Positions 54,547 through 64,000 of a stretch of 64,000 nucleotides of DNA are shown here, in pieces. The notes beneath the pieces were generated by a model, which did no database searches, was not told the DNA's origin, and worked only from the letters and a program-made list of their open reading frames with translations. Origin of the DNA: Adiantum capillus-veneris. Lineage: Eukaryota; Streptophyta; Polypodiopsida; Polypodiales; Pteridaceae. Position numbers and translations under genes: made by a program. How positions within the stretch are numbered: position 1 is the stretch's first letter; the number at the start of each line of letters is the position of its first letter. The stretch spans positions 25,696,901-25,760,900 of the forward strand of contig CM043948.1 in the NCBI GenBank assembly GCA_014529385.2, in the 5' to 3' direction.

Positions 54547-56848
54547 CACTTTAATTACAATAAGAAAGAATGAATATTAAGAGAAAATAAAGAGAGAGAT
54601 ATAGTCTTATAAAGTTGAAACTCAAGTTGGAAAATGTGGATGAGTAGGGGAGCACAATGTGGACCAGTTTTGGGCAAGCCATTTAGTAAAAATTAGAAAG
54701 GTTTGTTGTGGTTGCTTGGATAAGTGGAAGAATTTTTACGAGAGTGTGTAGGACAAGTACATGAAGTATGGCCTCCAAGTCCAAAATCAAATCATCACCC
54801 TTGGGGCACAATATTCAACTCTCTCTTGAAGAAAAAACATTGGTTCTCATGAGAACTTTTGAGATGGTTGACAAGTTCCCAATTGAGTGGAATAGGACAT
54901 CATTGCTCTAGAGATTTTTCTATGTCGTGTATCTTTGCAAGAGAATCTAGAAAACCTAATCATGCTTCATGGTATGGTATCCAATAGGAACATGAGACAT
55001 GAGTTGGTGGATGTTGCCACCAATAACCCCTTCATGAAAAAGATAAATTTACCCCATAATCCCTTCATGAAAAAGATAAACTTACCCCATAAACCTCAAT
55101 TTGGTTAACTAAGGTGTAGCCTAGAAAGTATAGATAGGCAAAAATACACTTCTAGAATGATGATCATATATTGTGAAAAAAATATATCATGCAAAGACAA
55201 GGCCGTCATGGGACCAATGGGTTTTGGTGGGGAGTGGTCCACCATTACATAGCCCTATCATTGACAAAAGAGGTGACTTGGATGAGTTTTGACTTTTTGG
55301 TAAAGTTGTTGGCTTTAAAGGTAACATCAAATTGCTAGAAGAGCTTGAGATAATGCCTTGAGTGTGCCGACAAAAGTAATAAAATTTGGCAGTAGCACCA
55401 CTATCTTTGAAAGTTGTGGGGGTCAAAAGCATAGGAGGTGGTGGTCAATAATATTGGTATTGGGGATAGCCAAGTGGTAGTGAAGGTGATGGTGCTGGAT
55501 AAAATGGTAGTGGAGGTTGACATGGTTGAGAGCCACATTAACGTGCACTTGATGCCATTGATGAAATAATTTGGCTAAGAATTAAGATGTATCAAAAGAG
55601 GTTCGAGTGCCCGATTACAAGAAGGGTGAGAATCATGAGGAGGGGGAATATGAGAATTTTGTGAGGAATAGCATGGGTAGTAGGAGGATAGATGCTCTTC
55701 AAATATTAATTAAGAGACTACACATTAACTTGATCATCATTGGTGGATCATGTCGTTGTTTTTTGGCCAATCAGAGAAGCTCTCACACCATGTACTCAGC
55801 ATGAGCTTTGCTTAGTTGATGTAAAATAGGATTGAAAGGATATTCATTATAAGATTGAAAATGGAATGAGCTACTCACTTGACATCTATTCTAGGTTAGA
55901 ACTTCAGAGTCAGATCTCAGATCAAATGAGATCAGATAGGATGAACATAATCAAATTTTAGATGAACAATCAAAAAATCATACAGATAATTGGGCTAAAT
56001 TGAAAGAATAGAATCAGACATTGGACAACAATACAAATGAAATTTGTATATTCAGATTACTAAGTCAAAAGTACAACGAAGCTTGCATTGAGTGTTGGAT
56101 TATAAGACCGTGCAAGAATCCAAAGACATATGGTTACATCAAAGCTCTACTCAAGACTAGCCGACAAGAGATTGACAAACCCAAAATGAAAGTAGTAGGC
56201 CCTATTTATAGGTGCTTGTATTGTGTTTTGATTGATTTTTTGATTGGATAATTACCTACTGGTATTTTTTTTGTATATTAGTGCTTACATAGAGTCTATT
56301 CTCGCTATCTACATCCTCCTCTCCTTTCTTAAATTTTGGCATATTTCCAAAATTTTAGATTTTGATTTGATTTCAACATTTGCGTTTGGGTCTTTGTTTA
56401 TATGGAGCCTTCTTTAGTGTGCCCTTCGATAAATCCTAGGGTGCATATGAAGAAATCCTCACTAAGATTTCCTTATAGGAGTACTAGAAGCAGTGTTCTT
56501 ATTCTGAATCAATCTGTAGATGGCTTCTTGCTCTAGTTGCTCCAATGGAGGGCTTTTAGAATCAGATGTGTAAGTGCCTTTGGGATCTGGTGCTAGAGGT
56601 TCTGGAATAGTACAATTTAATCTTTGCTCCATTATAGACCTCAGGTAGAATCAGTCTAGACAAATCCTTTAATTTGACTATGCCATTAGAGAAAACCCAT
56701 TCTACTGCATACAGTCTTAACCATGCTATCTTTAGATTGGGTTTCTTCGGGCCTCACTTTAACTGATATAAAAAAACTAGGTTGCCTTTTTTGAACTCCC
56801 TTACTTTCACTTACTATCATGCGAGTGTTTCTTTTGTTGTTGGACTAC
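54547..56848. other. AT-rich stretch, no intact gene
   Basis: Positions 54730-55120 read like decayed gag-type coding sequence with many stops. A 34-bp tandem duplication (CCCTTCATGAAAAAGATAAA units) lies at about 55035-55100. Nothing further is recognised. Confidence 0.4.
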
Positions 56849-57489
56849 TTACTTTTTTTTAATCATTTCGCTTTGTTTGATTTCATCGAGTTTAAGAAGC
56901 TCATCCACTCTCTTCTTTAGTGTTGAGTTGTAATCCATATCATGCTCTATAGCCAGCATGAGGATGGGGACATTGAATTCCATGGGCACTAGCTCTATAT
57001 CCATCTTGAGGTTGGGAACATTGAATTCCATGGGCACCATTACTTCAGTTCCATACACAATTTTGAATGGTGTTATACCAATTGTAATCTTTTAGGCTAT
57101 TCTATACACTCAAAAATCCATTTGAAGCTTGTCATGCTAGGTGTGAGCTTCCTTCGAAACTATCTTAGTCACAATGGACTTAATAGTCTTGTTGCTACTT
57201 TTAGCCTATCCATTGCATGTGGGATGGTATGGAGTAGACTTTGATACATTATTTAATACATTTCAATCAGATTCTGAATAGTTTCATTAATGAAATGGGT
57301 CCCCTGATCTAAAACTATCTCAATCAAACAACCATATCGACATATAATGTGTTCATATAGACAGTAGGATGTGGACTTGGCTGTGTTGTTGGGTAAGACC
57401 TTAACTTCCACCCATTTACTTATATAACATGTAGCCATGACTATATATTTCTTTTTGACTATATATCTCTCTCTCTCTCTCTCATACAC
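56849..57489 (-). pseudogene. Decayed gypsy integrase (minus strand)
   Basis: The minus strand has YIVMATCYISKWVEVK, a YEHIICRYG segment and VLDQGTHFINETIQN (57450-57253), typical of the integrase core. After a degraded gap it shows the C-terminal YGTEVMVPMEFNVP (57056 downwards), with an internal duplication of the VPMEFNVP segment. A GA microsatellite replaces the expected upstream core at 57465-57483. Confidence 0.8.
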
Positions 57490-57948
57490 ACATACACAAG
57501 GAGGTGAAGGAGAAGAAGATGGAGATGGAGATGGAGCAAGAGCACTCTTCTATTGCACAAATGAGAGAATGAGTGAATTTTAGGTTTAGTTGACTTTTAT
57601 ATGAGCTCGCCCCATTCACACTTGGGCGCCCATGCTTAGCCAACTAATCCCTTGAATGTTCTAGTTAGAGTGCGCCTCTCATCGGCAATCACTCTTACCC
57701 TTTTCCTATTGGACCGACAAACCCGGTACCTGACTCTACCAAATAAATAATACAATGTTCACCGTAGGTTACAACGTCCATCGTAGGTGATAGGGTGTCC
57801 GTGAGCCATGAGGGTTAACAATGTGAAAAATGTGTAACTCCAATTTTTACTGCTTTCTTCACGTTGATCTTCGATGTGCATCCGTACGTCTTCAGTTTTT
57901 AGCAGCTTTTGTTAATTGACGTTGACTCAGTTAACATTCCCCCCTTCC
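57490..57948 (-). repeat. Minus-strand 3' LTR with polypurine tract, low limit approximate
   Basis: On the minus strand the purine run GGAAGGGGGGAA (57948-57937) is followed by TGTTAACTGAGTC at 57936. This signals a 3' LTR start. The LTR lies between the RNase H side and the integrase side of the decayed gypsy element, suggesting a nested insertion. Confidence 0.55.
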
Positions 57949-59700
57949 TATTTTAGTGCCCGTTCCCAGGCACTGTTGAAAAAGTGTCCTTGGAGGCTGT
58001 GGAAGGTTTTGATTGGTTGTTGATGGGCCGATCTTCATTTTGTTGTTGGATTTATTGATGAGGTTCAATTTGCTGCAACATCTTCATTGGTCCGAGTAGT
58101 CGATTTTGAGAGATGATGTTGCATTTGTCCGTTGTAATAGCATCATGATGAGGTTGCTGTTTATTTATGAAAAATGTGTACAAGGGAAGTAGAATGATGA
58201 GGTTCTAAATTAGGGTCTTATACCTGGATGACCAAAGGGAAAAAACCCAGTGGAAAAAAAGTGCCTTTGGTATACGCGCATTATTGGAGTAATTATTAGC
58301 ATGGAGAATAGTAATAAAGTACTCAAGGGATTATTTGCTGATAGATATGGAATTAAAAAGGTAGCAAATGTGAAAGGGTAGCATGATGGAACATTGGTTG
58401 GCCTATTGTAGTCCACTCAAGGTGCATAGGTGGAAGCAAAAAAGGAGTGTCTAATGCATATGTCCAATGATGGGACATCCTATTTATGCATACACAAAAA
58501 TGCATGGAGAACAATATGCTGTGCAAGAAGGATTTTGAGGGGTTCTTCAGAAAGATGGTGTAGCTATAAAAGATGATGTAACCCTAATCCCATCAAATCT
58601 AGACCCCATTTCATGAATATTCATAAGGAATGTATTGTAGTCCCATGTGTCATGTCTGTTGTAGTAGGTGTGACCATTCTCCGGAAAATATCACATGTTT
58701 TGCAAAAGGGTCAAACATCTGACATCATGCTTTGCCACCATAACCCTGCTTGCAAGGTTTTCTTATAAGTATTTTAGTGGAAAAGTGTCCCCCTTGAACT
58801 ACCACTCTGAGCTTTAGGGATCACTTGCATCCTTCCTTGGATAAGTACACATGTTCTCAAGACTTAATCAATACAAAAATCCAACTATAATACCGAGTTT
58901 TAGACTTTTGGTCATAAGGGCATTTTTATTGGACTGAGACTAGTCTACTAAAAAACCAGTGTATTGAAAAAAATCATATACATATTGCCATTCTTCATCT
59001 GGCCTATCCATTGCCATTGTTTGACATAGTTTCATGGTTTGAAATAGTTCAGCATCCATTGGTTCATCCCTTATTGATGTTGCTAAAATACCTTTAGTGA
59101 TTATTAATAGGAAATTTGCACCATCGTGAGTCTCTCCTTGTTTATGGAAAATCTTGATTTCAAATTCCTACAGGAACAACATGCATTTGATTAATCTTCA
59201 TTGAATCTCTAGTTTCTTAATTATAAAGAGTAACGCTTGATGGCCCACATAAAAGTGAATTTTTTTTTCCAACAGATAATGTTAGAATGTTGTTGCACTA
59301 AAAACCATTTCCAGTGTCTCTTTTTGTTGTTGTGGAATACCGTTATTCTGCCACGCTAAATCTTGTCACTAGAAACTTGCTTCACGTTTTGGGGTATAGG
59401 AAAATCCAACTCTTGTAGTTTAATGTATAGTGGAATGGACTTTGTTGCAAACATATGAATAAACCTTTTGTAAAAGTTGATGTACCCCAAGAATGAACTT
59501 AATTCAGACACATTTGTTGGCAATGTAGCTTGCTAGACACTTTGGATCTTGTCTTCAACATTTCTATAACATTTTTGGACACAACATGTCCCAATATCTA
59601 TCCCTTTCACACCATGAACATTGATTTAAAAGAATTGAGATATATCATTTTCTCGCTCCATCTCTCAAATACCATCTCCAATAGGAGATGCATATATTCA
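57949..59700 (-). pseudogene. Decayed region including gypsy RNase H remnants
   Basis: Short minus-strand segments resembling RNase H/connection sequence occur between about 58900 and 59500, but stops and indels are dense. Positions 57949-58850 show no recognisable coding sequence and may be internal DNA of the nested element whose LTR starts at 57936. Confidence 0.35.
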
Positions 59701-60134
59701 AATGATAACACTGTAAAATCATCCACAATATCGGAAGAAATTTGTGCAAAAACTCACTAAAGATCTCTATAATACCTCTGAAAGGTTGTTGGAGTGCTAC
59801 ATAAACCAAATGGCATTACTAGAAACATGAAGGCTTTCCATTTAGTGATGAATGTCATTTTTTCTCGATCTTCTGGTGTTATCTTTAGCTAGTTGTACCC
59901 ACAACATCCATTCATGAAGTTGTACATTTCATGTCCTCCTATCTTATTTGACATCAATCTCTGAATGAAAAGGGAACAAATCCTTGAATGAGCATTCAAC
60001 TTTCAATAGACCACACAGACCCTTAGCTTCCCAATTATTTTTTTGGAACTACCACTATAGGAAACAACCAATCGCTACTTGCCATTTCAGTATAATGAAT
60101 CTTGCCTTTAGTAGATTGATGATTTCTTCCTTAA
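59701..60134 (-). pseudogene. Decayed gypsy reverse transcriptase (minus strand)
   Basis: The minus strand contains KEEIINLLKARFI near 60132-60094 and [15 protein letters not shown] at about 59855-59805, both standard reverse-transcriptase segments. Upstream coding sequence continues at 61456 on the far side of the TTAA element. Confidence 0.75.
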
Positions 60135-61451
60135 CACTAGTTTTGTAATAATCGGACACTCAAATGTCTTGAGACACTAAAGTGTCATGTTTTTCTAGCA
60201 ACTTGTCATAATTATTTGGTGAATCTAGAAAAAAACTACATAGGTCTCGTCATATCTTAGGTCATCTATGAGGTGAAGAACATCAAAAAATTCTACTTTT
60301 GCCAAAATTAATACCAAATTAAGATTATAATGATAAGTTTTAAGATGAAAAAATCATAGAAATTTAGTGCAGTTTTAACAAAATTTTCATAAATTGAATA
60401 TAACTTCTCATCAAAATAAGATTTTGCATATTTTCAAGGTGTATGGATATGAAAAAACTTATTATAGCAAGAAATTGAGCTTCATAACCTAGTTATGGGA
60501 CTAGATTTTTGTTATAATCAAAAGACCAAAATCTTGAAAATGTTGACAAAGAGGAAAATTTTGGTCTTTCAAGGCCTCTTTCATTAACATGATGAGGTTA
60601 TGGGACAAAACCTAAGGTGTATAATGTATCTATAGGTCAATACCCATCAATTAAGCATTTTTCAAGGGTTCAAACTCATAGGAATCTTGTAATTTAAGCT
60701 CATTTAAAAAAAAAGTTAGTACGTAATTTCTTGCAAAAAAAACATTGCTATGAAAAACTAATGAAAGTGGGTATATAAATCTCCCAATTGTGTCCATATG
60801 AGTTATTTGTATACAAATAAGTGAGATGAATGGAAAAATCCAAAAGTGGACTTTATTTTAAGGCTTATCTTTGATAAATAAAAAATCATAATTACAACAT
60901 GCACAGTTTTTTGGATATGCCATAAATCACCAAATATGGCTTGCATAACCATTAAAAATTATCACCTTATGTAATGCAGTCATAGATCTAGTATATATGC
61001 ATCATAAGACATAGTAAATTTAGATGAACTAAATGTTTTTTGTGATCGTTAATTGAATTTGTGAACGTTGCATATTCGACCCACAGGACTTTCTATATTT
61101 AATTCTAGTCCCAAAGGATGTTTTTCTCACATGACATTTGCAAAAATATCAAACACATATATAAGTACTTACCACGGATTATTACATGCATCCTGCTCAT
61201 TTTTTTCTTAGGCTAGAGTATGAGTTTTAATGAAACATTGAATGCTGTTTTGCGTAGGTTCTTATCATGAGTGTACTTACTATTGAGGTTAAGATCAAAA
61301 GTGAGGGATTATAATTTCTATGGTTACTTTGAATAACATTTTATAAGTTTGCAAAAGCATTTCTTGAGATGTGTTCTAGATTTCATGTACCATTTTATTT
61401 AAATTCACCAAAAAAAGACACTAAAGTGTCCTTTTTGGTACCAAACTAGTG
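60135..61451. mobile_element. TTAA-flanked inverted-repeat element, copy 2
   Basis: TTAA flanks both ends (60131-60134 and 61452-61455). The termini are CACTAGTTT and AAACTAGTG with inner GGACACT/AGTGTCC motifs. Deleting the element and one TTAA rejoins the gypsy minus-strand frame without a break, so the target duplication is TTAA. The element is 1,317 bp, AT-rich and has no coding frame. Confidence 0.88.
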
Positions 61452-61455
61452 TTAA

Positions 61456-61951
61456 CCTTCTTGTTATAGTTTAGATTCATCATCTACCTATGACGCTATT
61501 AAACTAGTCGTGCATCTAATTTTAGTGGTATTTGATTGTGGCATACCTCTAGATAGACACCCTTCATATCCATATGCTACGAGGTGAACATATCTCGATA
61601 CTTTTGAAACAACTACCTGGCCTTTTTCTTAATCTTCAGTTTCAAATGCTTGTTGATTTTGCACTCTAGAAGTATTGAATTTAAGTTTATCTCAAGTAGG
61701 GGAAATATGTTCATGGGGATGCCAACATTCTTTTGATCTTCTTTGTTCCATATTTCCTACATACCTCTTCTCGCCTCACTGGCCTTTCCAGCTTCTGGTA
61801 TTGTTTGTCGGGTGCTTGTCTTGATGTGAATTCTTCTATTGGGTCCTTGGATTGTTAATGTTTGGATTGCATAGTCATGTATAGATCTTGCACTTTTGAG
61901 CCATGGCCTTCCCAATAGCATACCATATGCCCCTTGCACATCTAATACCAA
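61456..61951 (-). pseudogene. Decayed gypsy protease end (minus strand)
   Basis: LDVQGAYGMLLGRPWLKSA (about 61945-61889) is the typical second half of a gypsy aspartic protease. It leads towards the reverse transcriptase at 60134. A stop ends the open part at 61757. Confidence 0.8.
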
Positions 61952-62316
61952 GAAACTGGTTTTGAACTTCTTAGAGCCTACCGTGATATGAAGATTTTTA
62001 TTCAGACTGTTGGATTAGACCATCCAATGGTCCACCATTTGGATTTTGAAAGGAGCTCGTTTTATTTTTTGAATTCTTAACCTTTGTCTAACATGCTCCT
62101 TCAAAATGTTGACACTAGCGTCGCCAGACTGTAAGGACCTGTTATATAGAAAATGGCACTGATAAAAAATTTGCACTACAAGGAGGCCGAAATGAGCCCC
62201 AATGGAAATTCTGAGAAAAAATGCTAATGCTCACCAAAGCTCACAAAAATTTGAGAAAGTGAGCAGGCATGTACATGGAATGTTGGCGACTAAGCTCGGG
62301 AGGATGAAACCTGCTC

Positions 62317-62420
62317 TACTGATACCAATTGTTGGAAATAGGGTTGCAGCGAAACACACAAAACTCAGAGATGACAAAGAAGCTCAAGGCACACAACAAC
62401 GAGTAGTATTGCTTAGTGCA
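62317..62420 (-). repeat. Minus-strand LTR end with Met-tRNA primer site
   Basis: On the minus strand the LTR ends ATTTCCAACA (top 62330 upwards) and ATTGGTATCAGTAGAGC follows (62329-62313). The form is that of a copia LTR and primer site. The other LTR end was not found. Confidence 0.55.
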
Positions 62421-63989
62421 CAAATGAAAGATAAGTTAGCCCTAGAGTGATGGGTGTATATACAATGCACGAGGGAAAAAAACTCCTAGTGAGGGAAAAA
62501 TGCCTCGACAGTCCTAAGTGTATTCACACACATCACTACCACATGTATATGGTAGCAAAGAGTACCATCCAAGTCAAGGGTATCAATAAGAAGAAAACTA
62601 TTTTCTCTTTGGGATCTTGCACACTCCTATCATCTATGACAATGGGACCATGGTTCAAAGCTTTTTGGTGATGCATGTTGGTGTTATGGAGGGCAACATA
62701 AACCTAGGGCATAAATGGATGTCCACAACTAATTGCACTATCGTTTGGGAGAACAAGAGTATCACAACACAAAAAATAGGTCTCAATCCTACCACTCAAG
62801 AAGTTGGAACATCTTTGTACATGGAACAACCCTCTAAAGCTTCAACTTCCATGGCTAAGATAGGCCATGTTGCACCTAAGGCTGAGCATGACTTGATAAA
62901 GGGTACATATCAGTAGGTCCTAAAGGCTTTTTTAATGGCCCCTTCTACTCTTCAATCTCATTCAAAAAATAAGCCTCTACTCACTCTAATAAATGTAAGG
63001 TTACATTGTGTTGGGTTCCTACATAACTACTAGAAGCCTAAGGCTATGATGATGGCAATGATAAAATTTGGGTACCTAGACATAAGTTGTGTTCTTTCTT
63101 GTCACTTACAAAACCATGTAAGTTAAATCTGGCAAGTCCAAGGCCGATTGGGGATCGTGAAAAAGAAATGATCACAAAGTATTCCACACCTTTCCTAGAG
63201 TTAATTTGGGTTCCAAAGTCAGAACAATCTATTCCATCTAGCTCAGGAAGAGGAGAGTCACATCAAGCTTCTATCTCCTCATGTTATTCATCCAAGCATG
63301 TAAAAACTTCTACATAACCTCCACCTACCACTATCAATCTCCACAAAATAACAAATGAATCTACGTCTTTCATTGTAAATTTATCTCCTAAAGAAACATT
63401 TTGAGTTAGCTCAAGGGAAAGTACCTTACCACCCTTGCAACTTGATAAAGCACGTAGAGTGGCAGACAAATATTGGCCAAATTCCTTGCCTATTACAAGG
63501 TAGAACAATTGGTTTCAAAAAATGATGACATCTTTTCAAAAGTATGATCTACCCAAGGAAGGAGGAGTAGTTATTCACATTAATCATTCATTCGCTTTCC
63601 TTATAATAATTGTCCTTCCTTGAACTCTTCACTTCAAATCTTAGGGAATATATATGTATGTAATATACTCTAACAAACCAAAAAAAAAAGGTAAATGAGC
63701 AAAATCCATCTAGCAACAAGAGTGGAAGTATACAAGATCCGACCCATAGCCCAAAACTCACAATGTCTCATCACGCACAATGAAACAACCTTTATGTTTA
63801 AATGCAACCTAACCAAAACTATATGTATTCAAAGATATGGCTTGTTCACTAGACTCATCCACTGTTACTTTTGTTGAGAGGTATCCTCTTTACTTTTCTC
63901 AAGTGTTTCACATGATCTGTCATGTACTTACCTCTTAAGGGATCTGGTAGCTGAACTAGCATGTGAGGAAAATTTTGAGGAGTTAGAAT
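62421..63989. other. No recognised gene
   Basis: Two plus-strand frames of 99 and 76 codons (62617-62916, 63087-63317) show no known motif. The region has AT-rich, low-complexity parts near 63655-63690. Confidence 0.4.
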
Positions 63990-64000
63990 GGCTGATACGG
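63990..64000 (+). pseudogene. Possible gag start of another 41-kb-family copy
   Basis: The last bases, GTTAGAATGGCTGA around the ATG, match the gag start context at 43260-43275. Only about 11 bases of coding sequence are in the window, so the call is weak. Confidence 0.3.

Noticed and set aside
60131-61455. CACTA element at 60135 because the end reads CACTAG
   Set aside because: CACTA elements duplicate 3 bp. Here the host frame is restored only with a TTAA duplication.

Overview
The window looks like a large, repeat-rich nuclear genome of a land plant. Evidence is GT-AG introns of 70-140 bp with plant-like spacing, Ty3/gypsy and Ty1/copia LTR elements with initiator-Met-tRNA primer sites (TGGTATCAGAGC), very long CT/GA microsatellites, and nested mobile elements. 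A fern, lycophyte or gymnosperm is plausible, but the lineage cannot be fixed from sequence alone. I see no ordinary single-copy host gene, no RNA gene and no CRISPR array. Almost everything recognisable is mobile-element DNA.

Region 1 (1-14.98 kb) is a Ty3/gypsy element whose reverse-transcriptase gene is split by a 10,935-bp terminal-inverted-repeat DNA transposon (33-10967, 33-bp TIRs beginning CATTAGG). The transposon carries a DDE-type transposase gene (minus strand, 7918-10767), two unrecognised plus-strand genes, and a remarkable minus-strand five-exon gene (2035-4756). That gene encodes one 802-residue protein joining a histone H3-like domain with an H3-like tail, a Ulp1/SENP-type cysteine peptidase, a Glu-rich linker and an FCP1/SCP-like phosphatase domain. 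It is the strongest candidate here for an undescribed system. The gypsy remnant has two integrase zinc-binding modules in tandem and a retropepsin-like domain after the integrase instead of before it.

Region 2 (15-23.8 kb) holds the putative 3' LTR of that gypsy element, a 285-bp-periodic array of 24-bp palindromes, a long coiled-coil gag-like ORF without polymerase, and its 3' LTR (21283-22210). It ends with a rearranged LTR containing an inverted LTR segment and a hairpin. A second LTR of the same architecture (32395-33294) has a different palindrome but the same placement of an LTR half-site.

Region 3 (23.8-41.1 kb) contains a copia element cut by a short LTR, a decayed gypsy gag-pol, a minus-strand LTR element with a TATA box, and a gypsy element lacking the integrase core but retaining a chromodomain-like end.

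Region 4 (41.1-52.9 kb) is a young, nearly complete 8.9-kb gypsy element (41253-50152) with 1.6-kb LTRs and a 5-bp AAAGA target duplication. It is inserted in opposite orientation into the gag gene of an older copy of the same family. Its single 1,643-codon frame is broken only by four stops, each one C-to-T change from a sense codon.

Region 5 (52.9-64 kb) is AT-rich and old. It holds a decayed minus-strand gypsy element and two copies of a 1.2-1.3-kb TTAA-flanked inverted-repeat element; one copy interrupts the gypsy frame exactly at a TTAA. The last bases may start another gag gene.
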